Shown here: piece after piece, positions 24,000 through 36,327 of the stretch
Layout: each line of letters opens with the position of its first letter
How positions within the stretch are numbered: the first letter of the stretch is position 1
NCBI RefSeq assembly: GCF_905475395.1
Contig: NC_058342.1
Location: 36,352,140-36,416,139 of the forward strand
Source of the DNA: Chrysoperla carnea
Taxonomy: Eukaryota; Arthropoda; Insecta; Neuroptera; Chrysopidae
DNA: 64,000 bases
Reading direction: 5' to 3'
Made by a program: the position numbers and the translations under genes
Notes under the pieces: generated by a model
What the model saw: the letters and a program-made list of their open reading frames with translations, nothing else
Told to the model about the DNA's origin: nothing
Database searches by the model: none

Positions 24000-25370
24000 T
24001 ATTTTGACTTGATAAATTCATTTTCCAGAGAATCGTGATGTGTTGACTTATGACCAGTCTATATTGGACTCGCCGTCTGTTGATAGTTAATACTATCTAT
24101 TGTTTTTAATAACTTTATACAAATATGTCAATTAATTACATAAATATGTCAATTACGAAAATATTTAAAATCTAAACATCCATTTATTTCATACAATCTT
24201 CAATTCAATTAAGGTTTTAAATTATGTGCATTTTTAAAATTTTAAACCCTTTTTAGTATATCCGTTCAGTCAAAGTCTTCTTAGAATATTCATATAGTGT
24301 TAACATCCAAAAATACGAAAAGTATGCCCCAAATTTAGTAAAATTGCATACTTCATTTAAGCGATACTGACTCTGGTATGACAGGAATTATTTTCACATT
24401 CAGTTTTCATTGAAACTATTTTAGCCCCCCACTAAATCATGCCAGACGATGATAACTCGTCCAATTGAATATAAGACTTTAAAATGGTGTAAGTTTCAAA
24501 GTGCATGCCTCAAGAACATTTTTTTCATAGGAAAATTTTTTACTGGGGGACCTAACGTCCCCCAACCTCCCAGCCAGGTTGCCGATTTCACCATCCACTC
24601 ATTTTCAAGTTATCAACTTTAATATTTTCAAAGTGCCTCAAATATGTACTCAAAAAAGCCACACAGCTTTCTGGATTGTGTTTTTTTTAAATTTTATTAA
24701 ATCTATTTAGATGATGGACATGCCCATCATGGCCTTATGGATGAATCCGCTTTGCCAGCTCATTTAAAGGCTAAAGAATGATACTGAATTATCTGGTGGT
24801 ACCAAATATGATAAATAATGGAAGTAAAATACGATGTATTATAATTAACGACTCATTATCAAAAAATAAATAAATATGAAACAGCAGATAAGATAAAAAA
24901 AATATATAACATAGGTGGGACTAAAAAAAATGTACACCCAAAAATAGAACAAAACCAGCAAATATTTAAAATTGATAAAAAACATTTAAAAAGTGAATGA
25001 AATGAATTAAAGTAAAAAAAAGAATGATTACAAATGAATTTAAGATAATTATTTATGAACAATTAAGTAAAGTTTAAATACTTGATAGTAAGTTTATTTT
25101 ATAGTGAAGTTTTAGTTCATAAATCAGTGATTTATAAGAAGTGATTATAAATACAATGTGTAGTTAGAACTGTTGTAGATGATGCAGTAGCAGTTAGCAG
25201 TAACAGTAGTAAACAATACAATAGGTAGGTACCACTTACGTTTATTTTATCCGTACTATGTGCACACATGCACCACTAGTTGTTGATAGTTGAGTAGGTA
25301 TCTCAATCTATTTAGTTTTCACATGTTTAATCTTAGACGAAGAAACGTAGGAATATAGTTCGAAAAATTT
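24000..25370. other. Intergenic DNA without a recognised gene
   Basis: AT-rich. Near 24290-24370 a short segment (CGAAAAGTATGCCCCAAATTTAGTA...) resembles one unit of the 315-bp tandem array at 60377-61400 and may be a lone decayed monomer. Confidence 0.5.
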
Positions 25371-25380
25371 GAGCAGTAAG

Positions 25381-26070
25381 TTGGATTTGAATGCGGTTTT
25401 CGCCATTCGATTCGTTAGAGGATATTTTGTGGCCTAGTCTGATTTATAAGAAATTAAAAATATGCAATTAGCATAATTAATATACATTTTATAATTGACC
25501 GTTAATATTAAATTCATAATAGGGTATTATTGTTAGTCAAAAATAAATCAAGAAATTTGAAAATAGTTAAACTTAAATATTCCGATTTCGAGTCATAAAA
25601 GCACATTTTTCTTTTAAAATATTACAATTAAAAATCGTAATTTTTAAACTGTATATCACGTGAATCTAAAACGCAGGTAAGCCCTGCTGTGATGGCATAG
25701 ACCATCAATTAGTTCAGTGTAGACAGCTGGGTATAATATATACATTGATAATAAGTATTGATATTTATTATAATCAGATGTCTATGAATATATCTGTCAA
25801 ACTTATTTGTGTTATTTCATGTAATGATACCCATATTACGTCATCAAATTGGATGCCCGCGTTTTTGACAGTTTAAAAAAGGTTTAAAATTTAAGTTTTT
25901 GGCAAGAAAGTTTGTGTATTGTTCCGAAATAAATTTTTAGTGGCTTTTTATTAGCAAAATCAACATTTTGAAGTACTTTTTCAAAAATACTGGAATACCC
26001 TATTCGGTTAATAGTGATTAAAATGATTTCAAACTTGTTATACGGTGGTTTTTGGGGTCGCTGAGCACGA
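25381..26070 (+). repeat. Dispersed repeat carrying a nested MITE (copy 1)
   Basis: GGATTTGAATGCGGTTTTCG...GACCGTTAATATTAAATTCA then (after the MITE at 25521-26001) TTAATAGTGATTAA...TGATTTCAAACTTGTTA matches 32982-33160, which has no MITE. The second copy therefore serves as the unoccupied reference. It leads directly into the 140-bp tandem repeats. Confidence 0.8.
25521..26001 (+). mobile_element. AGGGTATT MITE, full-length copy 2
   Basis: 481 bp running from AGGGTATT to AATACCCT. Comparison with the empty relative at 33104-33125 (ATTCACAATTCGATTAATAG) shows a 2-bp AT duplication at the borders (25519-25520 and 26002-26003). Partial copies lie at 12475-12901 and, inverted, 34501-34810; both are also preceded by AT. 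No coding content. Confidence 0.85.
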
Positions 26071-26445
26071 ATATTCAAACAGAATTGCCCTCAGAGGTAC
26101 CTGGTGCTCACGGTAAACGATTTTTCGTCGTCTAGAGGAGTTTTCGAGAAATTTGTTTTATAATCAGTCCAAACTCGTCACACGAGGGTTTTTGGGGTCG
26201 CTGAACACGAATATCGTGACAGAATTGCCCTCAGAGGTACCTGGTGCTCAGTTTAAACGATTTTTCGTCGTCTGGAGGAGTTTTCGGGAAATTTGTTTTA
26301 TAATCGGTCCAAACTCGTCACACGAGGGTTTTTGGGGTCGCTGAACACGAATATCGTGACAGATTTGGTCTCAGAAGTACCTAGTGCAACGGTATCATCG
26401 TCACCTCCTGGAATTTTTCGAGAAATTCGTCATATAATTAGTCCT
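26030..26445 (+). repeat. 140-bp tandem repeat, three units, locus 1
   Basis: The phrase TTTTTGGGGTCGCTGA recurs at 26049, 26189 and 26329, an exact 140-bp period; units share CACGAATAT, CTCAGAGGTACCTGGTGCTC and CGATTTTTCGTCGTCT. Related units with about the same period lie at 61890-62240. Open stretches across it come from the repeat. Confidence 0.88.
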
Positions 26446-26754
26446 TTTTCAGACCTGTTTAATAGGCGAACTCGTGTACTGCAAATAAACTATCATGAAG
26501 CTTGATCATAGGTATAGAAGGTATTTATTGACTATGGGACAAATATTCTTCCGAAGTGTAACTATATATATAAGTATATACATAATGTAAGTTGATATAT
26601 CACTTTTATATATGTTTAGGTATTATTTTATGTATCAAAGCCGAGCAAATCAATTCATATTTTGACTCGATTATTACTTCTTTGATTCGATTTCACTTTT
26701 TGCATTCGAATTTTTGTTGTCTGTTTAAAGATTTCTTAAAGTGTTTTGATACAA

Positions 26755-27700
26755 TGGTTGAAAATGGTTCTGTAGGATGTTCCTTGTAAAGGATTTTAGA
26801 TGTTATCTCTAAAACTATCAGTCCAATCGTCAAATGTACCCAATTTTTGTATTTTTTGGGTCAAAATTACCCTGGAAACCAAGTTTTATCGACATCGGAA
26901 ATTAAAAATTTTTCTCGATTTTTTACAAATTTTTTTAAGGGGTACCCCTTTGAAAAAATCGAAAAAATCGAAAAATGTTATTTTTTTCGGACTTCGATAA
27001 AACTTAGTTTCTAAGGTAAGTTTGACCCAAAAAAATCAAAAACCCTATTTATTTGACGATTAGATGAATAGTTTACGAGATATGCGCTGAAAACTGGTTG
27101 ATTATAGCGTTTTCTCAGAAATTACTATTCCAATCGGCTAATGGACCCGATTTTTGAATTTCTTGGGTCAAAATTACCTTATAAACCAAGTTTTATCGAA
27201 ATCGGAAATGAAAAATTTTTCTCGATTTTTTGCAAATTTTTTAAGGGGTACCCCTTTGAAAAAATCGAAAAAATCGGAAAATTTTTTTTCTTTCAGAATT
27301 CGATAAAACTTAATTTCTAAAGTAAATTTGACCCAGAAAATTCAAAAATCCTGTTTATTTGACGATTGGATGAATAGTTTACGAGATATACATTGAAATC
27401 TGGTTGATTATAGCGTTTTCTAAGAAATTATTATTCCAATCGACAAATGGACACGATTTTTGAATTTTTTGGGTTAAAATTACCTTATAAACCAGGTTTT
27501 ATCGAAATCGGAAATTTAAAATTTTTCTCGATTTTTTGCAATTTTTTCAAGGGGTACCCCTTTGAAAAAATCGAAAAAAGCAGAAAAATTTTTTTCTTTC
27601 GGAATTCGATAAAATTTAGTTTCGAAGGTAAATTTGACTCAAAAAATTCAAAAATCTAGTTTATTTAACAATTAGATGTATGTTTTTCGAGATATGAACT
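26755..27700 (+). repeat. ~305-bp tandem satellite array, locus 2
   Basis: The palindrome AAGGGGTACCCCTT recurs at about 26937, 27243 and 27549 (306-bp spacing). The left edge (GGTTCTGTAGGATGTTCCTT) equals that of the array at 15249, but the G-rich block is absent here. Confidence 0.87.
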
Positions 27701-27899
27701 GAAATAATCCTGGTTATTGCATATTTTTCATCACCACGAGTCTGCTTGGAAAAGGGTTAAAAATTGCTTTAAAGTTTTTTCTGCACACAAACAGACACTA
27801 CGTGATCTTATAATTTATGTTGATATCGGGAGTTGAGAGAAACTACACGATTTTTGGAGTCTCCGATCAAATCTGAAAAGATGGCAACCCTAGTTTAGT

Positions 27900-29030
27900 G
27901 CCCAGATTGAAATAAATAATTAGTAAATAATAAATAAAATATAGATATAACAAGTAATAAAATATTGTAGCATATTTAAGTAAACTAGATAAGTAATAAG
28001 TTAAGTATAGATAGTTTTAGTTTGTTTTACAGGGTGCTCTGAATTGTCTGTACAACCAAGCTCTACGCCAGATATAGTACAGCTTAAAATCAGTCCAACT
28101 TACCATAGTATCAAACTGATTCATTTGAAATCGTTTTTTTTTTAAATTTAGCTCTAAACGCGAAATACAATTTGGCTAAAATTGGGATGTCACTTGTTCA
28201 ATCATGATATCGAAATATTCGAAAAGTTTTAGAAAAAGAGATGTTTAGAATAAAATTTTTCAAACAAAAATTGTTAATTTTTTTATAAGGAATAACTTTT
28301 CAGCTAGGACTTTTAATAGAACCTTTTTTCTTATTGAATGCATTTTTTAATTTGTTAAAAATTGATTAAAACCTCCAACAACGCCCCAAAAAAGTGGGTT
28401 AGGTACACCTCTATGACCTATGACCACGAACTCCAAAAAACTTCCCGTTGGGGCGGTAAATACCCTTTGGTCTCCTGGTGAAAGTAAGGGAGTTTTTTTG
28501 CGGTGGGTAGAAATGGGTGGTTGTGCGCGGCAAAAATGTGAAAAAATATATATCTGTCCTTTTCTTACTCATGTGAACTTTCGGAAATTTTCAGAACAAA
28601 GTTCTGGAATGATTTAGGAAGTTCCAAAATGTTTGTAAAGGTCAAAATCGATTCGAAATTTTGTAGAAAATTCTAGAAATGATCTAGAAAGTTTGTTTAA
28701 ACCAACAATCATGATCAACTTTAAACTGACCACCGAGAGTTGTTAGCGCCATCTCTCGTCGACCAGTAGAACTATCAAGCCAGAACCGGACACGAACTTT
28801 CTGGGTGTTCTTCTGAAAATGGATCCTTAAATATACCGACACCGTGTACCGGTAGAGCTTTGTGCTCTGCTGTTTTTAGACACCCAATATTACTTAGTTA
28901 TTGTAACTAAAGTCAGCAATACAATTCTAAATACTAATATAATACTAAAACTAAATACTTAGTCAGTATTCAGCCGTTAAGTGATCAAGTGCTAAAGACT
29001 TGTTGTAGCTAAAGGTACACCATACCTACA
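27900..29030. promoter_or_regulatory. Intergenic DNA with heat-shock-element-like cluster
   Basis: Between about 28571 and 28685 several nTTCnnGAAn/nGAAnnTTCn arrangements occur close together: GAACTTTC, GTTCTGGAAT and ATTCTAGAAAT. GAACTTTCTGG follows near 28786. Downstream is a GC-richer stretch to 28870. It could be a promoter or a piece of an LTR. No adjacent gene supports it. Confidence 0.25.
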
Positions 29031-29646
29031 TTATTGGTTTCATTCATAGTTAGTTATATACTTACCATTATTGTTATTATTATTATTATTATTATAAATA
29101 TGTAGTATAAATGATTGATTATTATAAAACGTTTCTGAACGAACAAGTTCTGTCATTGTTAGTGTACAATAATTGCAATAAATACAATAACAAATGTAAG
29201 TTTTTAATCAAAATATTGTTTGTTGAATTCATTGCAACGATTTATGATAATTTATCAATAATCAATCGATTCAATATCGCTCGATGCACCGGCTCGATTC
29301 ATATTCAATCAAAATTAATCAATAAATATATTCAATTTTATAGTCAATCAATCAATCAATCAGTGTTCGGTGCGTGCTTTTTGTTATAATTTATGTTTTT
29401 TTTTTGGGTATTTTTGGATTAGAATGTAAGTAATCATTTTAATTGTTTTATTGGGTTATCGGATCAAAATGTACCGAAAAAATATTATTGACCCGAAGTA
29501 TTGTTGTAATTACTGGGTTGATTAGGTTCTAAAGATTCTAAAGTTAGCCCTTGCGTTAAAAAATGGGACATTATTACAGAAATTTTTTCGGTTTATTTTT
29601 TTCTGGGTGTAATTTTTTGGAACGGACTCTTTGGTTTAGAAATTTC

Positions 29647-29723
29647 ATATTGGATTGAATTGGAATTCAATCGGAATGAATTGGAAGTTTAAATCGGAAT
29701 TCAATCGGACTTTTTTATCAGGG
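29647..29723 (+). mobile_element. CCCTGATAAA MITE, right half only
   Basis: ATTGGATTGAATTGGAATTCAATCGG... ends in AATCGGACTTTTTTATCAGGG, matching one end of the complete 168-bp element at 58241-58408. The left end is missing. Confidence 0.6.
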
Positions 29724-29939
29724 ATTCAAGCTTATCATGTTATTTTCTGGCTTAAAATAGGCTCATGGTCTAATAATGTATCGCTTAGGAATAAACTAGC
29801 TAGACAAATAATTTTAACGAAAAAATGTCATAATAAGTTTGTTAGGCAAACATGTTTCGAATGCAACAATTTTCATAGATCCTAAAACTATTAAATTAAT
29901 TTTATGTAATCTATTTTTAAAACATGTTCTTCTAATAGT

Positions 29940-30800
29940 AATTTATACAAAAAATTTGATTTTTTTCCACTCAGCTTCGTACGAAATTTGTACTTGTTGT
30001 TTCCGTGCGAGTCCAGCTAGTATTTTTTTATTTCAAAAACTGAATTTATAATGCAAAAAATGAAATGTGCACCAAAATTATTAATTAATAAATAAATTAA
30101 TTATAATTAAATTAAATAACAAATAAAAAAAATCTCCGAAATAAAAATTATTGAAAATTGAAAATTTTTGGATTTGACAACCATAATTAGGGACTTAATG
30201 GCAGTGAGACTTTATAGCGAAAGTTCTGAGCAACTTTTTTTTAAAATTACTTTATTTATGGAAAAATTGGGTTTAGAAATATATTTTTATGATTCTTATA
30301 TAGATATAATTAAATTCATTTCACTATCTTCCGACTTTTTGGTTTAATCTCTTCTAAAATTTTTTCTTGTTCTTCATTAAAAATTATTTTTTAATAAATT
30401 TTTCATACTCCAGGATGTAATTAAATATATTTATACCTTGAAATTAATTATTTCTAATGAATAAAATTATTAAAATTAAATTCATATTCCTTAAAAATAC
30501 AGTATTTTCGTAATTTAGCTATTTTTCAATGTCAAAGAGTTTGATGTAATTTGAGTAATTGATCTAGGGCGGATTGAATTTTGGGCTAATCTAAGATTAC
30601 CAACTGTTTTATGCATTTTTTTATTACATTTATGATTTTAATATGATAATCATTGTCTATGAACTGACTGCTTTAATATTTATTCATATACAAACACAGG
30701 TCAGGATTTACGAATTTCACGTTCGCAAGCAGAAAAATGCTACTCTTTACTCGGGACTTTCAGTCAAGTGCTCTGTTTCCGTAATCTTATAAACCATCTC
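29940..30800. other. Intergenic DNA without a recognised gene
   Basis: AT-rich. The stretch near 29965-30025 (CTTCGTACGAAATTTG...CCGTGCGAGTCCAGCTAGTA) resembles, in reverse, the ACTAGCTGG...CGCACGG ends of common insect mobile elements, but no second end was found. Confidence 0.4.
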
Positions 30801-30801
30801 A

Positions 30802-30900
30802 GAGCCTAAATGGTCGAGCGGTCTAAGGCGCTAGTCTGAGAACATTGGACTATTTAGACTCAGGTTGCGGGTTCGAATCCAGGCAGCGGCAGTGTGAAGA
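30802..30900 (+). mobile_element. tRNA-Leu-derived SINE head
   Basis: AAATGGTCGAGCGGTCTAAG and GCG give a good leucine-tRNA D arm and Pol III A box (30811-30830), and GGGTTCGAATCC (30869-30880) a perfect B box. TAGTC/GACTA can form an anticodon stem, but the acceptor ends and T stem do not pair, so it is not a working tRNA. A decayed relative lies at 21050. A SINE head is the simplest reading; a lone tRNA pseudogene is the alternative. Confidence 0.65.
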
Positions 30901-31272
30901 ATTTATAATTCACAAGGGGTCCACCAAGATCATTAACGAAGACTAGAAAAATGTCTCTATTCATAAATTTTTCCCACTGGGCCTTTTTTCTTTAAATCCG
31001 TCAATGAATGTATATTTTATTATTTAAAAAAAATTCTTCCCAAATAAATTTTTAATGATTACCTCCAAAATTCGCCACATGCACATTCTTTGATAAATTT
31101 GATAAATACGAACCTGTAAATATGCAATTATTATATTCTTAAATTGCTACCAAATTCTACTATAACATATTTATTATTATGTTGAATGTACGATGCACGA
31201 TATCCTCAAAATATTATTATAAAACGAACTGTTAGCCATAATACATTAAAATGGCCCACCTTATGCTTGTAA

Positions 31273-31795
31273 TTATACCCTGTATATATGAAATATATCA
31301 TAGTATATTAAGTTTAGTCCAAAGTTTGTAACTAAAGCTTAAAAATATTGATGATACGAACAAAATTTTGGTATAGGTGTTCATAAAATCACCTAATTAG
31401 TTCATTTTAGGTTGTCTGTCTGTCGTCTGTCATCATGATTACTCAAAAACGAAAAGAGATATGAAGCTGAAATTTTTATAGCGTGCTGAGGACGTAAAAA
31501 GTGAGGTCGAATTCGTAAATGAGCAACATAGGTCAATTGGGTCTTGGATAGAACAAAAGTTTAAATGTAAAAAATATTCCTTATAAAAAAATAAACAACT
31601 TTTGGTTGAAACCTTTTTTTGTAGATATCACTGTTTTCCCACGAGGGCCCAAATTAGATGCAAATTTTATATGAATGTGTTGACTATCTAAGAATGGCTA
31701 TTTTTCTTTACTAATATGTTCATTTCGTAATCAAAACTGTCTATACATGGTATTTAAACAATTAACTCAGTCAATTGTTTGTTTTCACTTGTTTT
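31273..31795 (-). repeat. Dispersed repeat R, inverted, near full length
   Basis: It starts TTATACCCTGTATATATGAA, passes GTCTGTCTGTCG, GACGTAAAAAGTGAGGTCGA and CCACGAGGGC, and ends TCAATTGTTTGTTTTCACTTG. It matches 18932-19498 in reverse. Confidence 0.8.
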
Positions 31796-32144
31796 ATATA
31801 TACAAATACTGGTTGATTTATTTGTTTTGATCATCAATCAACTATGTAAATATTTATTAAAAGTAATTAGTTAGTGATTTTGAATAAGCAAGATATCAAG
31901 TTTAAATTTACATCATTCATATTCATTCTATTCTGTTCAATCAATTTATATAAAACAAAAGTAATATAAACTCAATAATAATTATTTATTTATTATTCAT
32001 AATTAGACGAATATATTATTAATATTTATACTTAGGAAACGGAAAACCTGTTTAAATATCAATGTCAGCAATGTTAGATACGACTTCACGAATTAATATA
32101 CGAAAACCTTTTAGCTGAACCAATAAAATTCGGTAATTTTAGAT

Positions 32145-32375
32145 CAGGCATGGGCGAGTTAATTTAAGTTGAAGTCACCATTGTTATAATATTTATTGTG
32201 TGTCATAAACTTTATTGTGTATCTCTTTATCTATGTCCGCATTGCTCATAAAAGAGGAAGCGAGACGGATATATGATTCTTCTACCTATCTCAGTTTTTC
32301 TAATCGTAATGAGATAGGTAGAAAAAAATGTTGTCTCTCTGTCTAACTCGTATTTCAAGTTGTCACTGGTTACGT
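32145..32375 (+). mobile_element. CAGGCATGGGC-ended repeat, copy 1
   Basis: It begins CAGGCATGGGC and shares about 170 bp (TTATTGTGTGTCATAAACTTT, then ATTGTGT; GTCCGCATTGCTC; GAGATAGGT) with the inverted copy at 39765-40000. The terminal motif is like that of many hAT elements. The far end is not defined here. Confidence 0.55.
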
Positions 32376-32454
32376 TGTCTTACTCGAATTTTAAGTAAGG
32401 AATCCGAGGGACTTTTGTAAGTCCCATTTGCTCCCTCGTAAGTAACCCTCGAAA

Positions 32455-32580
32455 TAATTGGGAAGTATTTATTCTTTCGAACTTTGATAAAACTGAGTTT
32501 ATAAGGAAAATTTGACCCAAAATTATACAAAAAATTCGTTCATTTGACGATCAATTGTCAGTCGTTAAAAGCGTTTTTGA
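32455..32580 (+). repeat. Lone decayed unit of the 305-bp satellite
   Basis: TTCGAACTTTGATAAAACTGAG...AAATTTGACCCAAAATT...TTCATTTGACGATCA follows the order of the 305-bp satellite units at 15249 and 26755 with many differences. Confidence 0.5.
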
Positions 32581-32981
32581 CCATACATCTAACTTCAACA
32601 AGCTCCTTTGAGTTTAAATATTCGTTCATACAAATTTTCAAACTTTTTTTGAAAATGCGAAAACAGTGAACACCGTGCACTCAATATAAAAATAATAATG
32701 ATGTATAAGCATTAATTTTATTAATTATTACCTATTTTTAATTATATTTTGATAATTTTTTCTCTCTTGAAGTTAATTATATTAAAATAGAATAAATTTT
32801 CCATTTTCACTATTTTCGAAGGATTTTGGAAAGTTGTGGAAAGTGGTATATAATGATCCCTCGGGGTATAAAATGATCCCTCGTTGTTTTAAGTAATATA
32901 TTTATCGATAGATGGCTTCCATGTGATCAACTTAATCGTTCAATGAAGACTTATGGTGAAGGACTTATGTAAGACTTAAGT

Positions 32982-33170
32982 CGGATTTGAATGCGGTTTT
33001 CGGCATTCGATTCGTTAGATGAAATTTTGTGGCCTAGTCTGATTTATAAGAAATTAAAAATATGCAAATAGCATATTATTACTTGACCGTTAATATTAAA
33101 TTCACAATTCGATTAATAGTGATTAATGGCAATGATTTCAAACTTGTTACATGAGGGTTCTTGGTATCAG
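32982..33170 (+). repeat. Dispersed repeat, copy 2 (no MITE inside)
   Basis: It matches 25381-25520 joined to 26002-26070 without the 481-bp insertion, so it is the empty-site relative that fixes the MITE borders. Its end (ACATGAGGGTTCTTGG) is the start of a 140-bp repeat unit. Confidence 0.8.
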
Positions 33171-33614
33171 CTCTTGAGTCGATGTTGTCGGCTTCCAGAA
33201 AAAGGAATTTTATGACTTTTATATAATGACATTTTTAATCTATACGATTACGTGATATAAAATTAATCATCGTTCAATAATTCTGAAAATTTTCAAATTG
33301 GATTATGAATAACAATTCTATTATTATTTTGTTATGAAAATTAATATTCAATGATCTCAATATACGCTTTCATATCAAAATGCCGACTTTAATTATTCAA
33401 AATTTTTATTGTATAAGCTCCACACGACCTCTGTCTACATTATATTGTATGCTTTTTTTGAGAGTCTCACGTAACAATAAAAGATACTTGCAAGTAGCAG
33501 TCTAAACTAAAGTTAGAGAAGTGAAAATGTCTTTTTTTTTATAGAGGTTGTTGTTTCTGAGTCTCCCTAAAGAGCTTTAGGGGGTTAAGAGGTTAGGTGT
33601 AGTCAGACCTACCA

Positions 33615-34026
33615 GAAAATACCATGTTCATGGCGCAATCGTTTGTTTTTTGACGTCACGTTAGTAAAGAAAGATATCCACTCCTAGATAGCCACACATT
33701 CATAATTAATATTCCCATATAATACATGTTAAAAAATGTGCACTAAATTTGCGCCCTCGTGGGTAAGCAGTGATGTTTAAGCTTTTGTTCTATCTGTAAC
33801 GGTTTACAAGATGGGTCCTACAGACCCAAGACCCAATTGACCTATGTTGCTCATTTACGAACTCGACCTCACTTTTTACGTCCTAAGCACGCCATAAAAA
33901 TTTCAGCTTGATATTTCTTTTCGTTTTTGAGTTATCGTGTTGTTCATAGCATAAATATTTAGCATTACAAACTTGGGACTAAACTTAATATACTATGATA
34001 TATTTCATATATACATGGTATAAAAA
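33615..34026 (+). repeat. Dispersed repeat R, 5'-truncated
   Basis: It runs from AAATACCATGTTCATGGCGC via GCGCCCTCGTGGGTAAGCAG and TAACGGTTTACAAGATGGGT to TATACATGGTATAAAA, lacking the CAAGTGAAAAC end and the GACAGAC microsatellite. Confidence 0.75.
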
Positions 34027-34500
34027 CATAGTTGATTCAGATCTGAGGTCTGACTCCATCAGATTTAATTGTACATCGTACATGGACGTATAAAAACGCG
34101 TATATTGATAAATAAATTTCAAGAAAACAAACAAATATAAATAGTCGAATTTATCAATAACATTTCCTGTGTAGCCTGTAATCTTTTGTGCGAATATTCC
34201 CTACTTGAAGTGAAGTAAATAAAAACACTTAATCACTATTTACATTAACCTTGACGCGAATACGATTCCGATTCCGATTACGATTACGATTATTTTATAT
34301 TTTATTTTCATAAACGTTTTTTCGAACAACAAGTTTTTAACAATTTTAAATTTGAAAATTTATAAGTGTTTTAAATATATCATGAATATTTTATTTTAAA
34401 TTTAGATACAAAATAGATAATCTACAGGCAGTTTGTTCAATATTCAACGAACACATTCTACAACACATCTATTGTTTCTATAATTAGTCTTCTTAGTAAT

Positions 34501-34810
34501 AGGGTATTCCACTCTTTTTTTGAAAAGTAGTACTTCAAAATGTTGATTTTTCTAATAAAAAGGCACCAAAAATTTATTTCGGAAAAATACACAAACTTTC
34601 TTGCCAAAAACTTAAATTTTAAACTGTCAAAAACGTGGGCATCCAATTTGATGACGTAATATTTGTATCACTATACGAAATAACACAAATAAGTTTGACA
34701 GATATATTCATAGACATCTGATTATAATAAATGTAAATACTTATTATCTATGTATATATTATACCCAACTGTCTACATTGAACTAACTGATGGTCTATGA
34801 CTCATACCGC
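34501..34810 (-). mobile_element. AGGGTATT MITE, copy 3 (inverted, truncated)
   Basis: It starts AGGGTATTCCA preceded by AT and matches the reverse complement of the right 300 bp of 25521-26001, ending near CATACCGCTAT. The other end is lost. Confidence 0.75.
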
Positions 34811-35464
34811 TATCTTGTTTTGGGCATTGGAAATATGGTAGATTTGTTGATTTGTTTATGAATTTTGTTAAACACAGGGTATAAAAAGTTTTGGTAGATG
34901 CAATTAGAGTAAACATAAATAAATGTAAGAAGCTTAACTATAAGTTCTAAATTGTGATAGTTCTAAATGACGGACAGAAAAACGGATAGACGGACAGACA
35001 TTGGTTGGTCTATTATTAATAATGATAGTCTAATCCAATCCAATTGATTGAGGATAACAATAATTTAAATACATTATACATAGATTATATAATGTTCAAA
35101 TTTATTTTTAACGAGAGTTCATGAAATATTCAAGGTGGCTGCGAGGTTGCACTTGTTTGATTATAGTCTATCAAGCTTCACTTTAATTCTCACAAAATTG
35201 GTCTCAGGGGTACCTCGTACCTATAGCAAATTTTTATACAATTGCAAATTTATCAAAATGTCAAAAATTTTGATGGAAACGGTTTATTGATTAAATAAAA
35301 CTTGATTATAAACTGTTGATTTAATAATCGATAACAATTCAATTCAAATTTCAAATAAATAAAGGTGGTTACGGATCCGGATGTTTACTTCTATCATAAA
35401 TATAACATCCCATTATTTAGTCCAGCCGCTACACGCTAATAAATGAACACGTTTATTATTAAGG

Positions 35465-35902
35465 ATCACTCATACTAATTGTAAAAGCTTGAGAGGCTTA
35501 ATTTAAAATATCAAAAATGAATCGGAACGTATCATCTACTCCACATGCCTAATTATTTTTCGATTCATTCTTGATATTAAGCGCATCAATTCTTTTACAA
35601 ATAGTCGGGTATGAGTGATTCATAGATAAAACTTTTTTTCTACTTTTTAGTACAATAAAAGCTTGTCCCTTAAAAAGTATTTTTTATTAAAATTTTTAAT
35701 TTAAGACTAAATAAATGTACATATATCAAATTTGGTGGAAGCGATGGGAAAATCAGGACGTTACAACCTTAACATGCATTGTCATCCAAACTAAATGTGC
35801 ACGCAAAATTTCTGCTCAATCGGAAACCGGGAAGTGGATCAAATTTGACTTGCAAGATTTGACTTACAGACAACGGGACAGGTGAAACTAAATAAAAGCT
35901 TT
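35465..35902 (+). mobile_element. Foldback repeat 'H', copy 1
   Basis: It shares GTAAAAGCTTGAG...CATCTACTCCACATGCC...ATAGTCGGGTATGAGTGA, then TTAGTACAATAAAAGCTTGTCCC, then GGTGGAAGCGATGGGAAAATC and ends GGTGAAACTAAATAAAAGCT. Copies 2 and 3 are at 42342-42768 and 45998-46662. The left arm is shortened here. No coding content. Confidence 0.75.
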
Positions 35903-36327
35903 TTGACGCTGTATTTAACGATATCGTTATAAGTTATAGTTTTTTATAAATATTTGTTTGAAAGATGTGTTCAATCGATTCTAGAACTGTTGAAGATGTT
36001 TGATATTTGAACAACAAGTTGCAGATAATCGGATACAAATAAGTAATAAGTTTAAGTTTAAGTATGTATCTTAGATAAAAAAAAAGTTACACAATATGAT
36101 TAAAAATTGAATAAAAAAAAAAACGTGTCTTAAATAGATTGATGAGTGAGTGATGAGCTGAGCTGAGCACTTAAAGTTAAGTTTGACTCAAAAAATAATA
36201 TCATTGAAAACGATGATTAAAATTATTATTGTACAATGTTCAATGTACACATTTACACAAAAACATACATGCATACATATACATACTTCTTTACAAGCAT
36301 ACAGTGGCGGATTTAGTAAAAAAACAA

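Noticed and set aside
26030-26445. CRISPR array
   Set aside because: The 140-bp units are contiguous tandem repeats without unique spacers, in a eukaryotic genome.
28420-28617. 65-codon open frame
   Set aside because: No domain, no splice context, and overlaps the motif cluster; probably chance.
29111-29389. 92-codon open frame
   Set aside because: Asn/Ile-rich with TCAATCAATCAA simple repeats at the end; no start context or homology pattern recognised.
30802-30892. A functional tRNA-Leu gene
   Set aside because: The A and B boxes are good but acceptor and T stems do not pair, and a related decayed copy exists; better called a SINE head or pseudogene.
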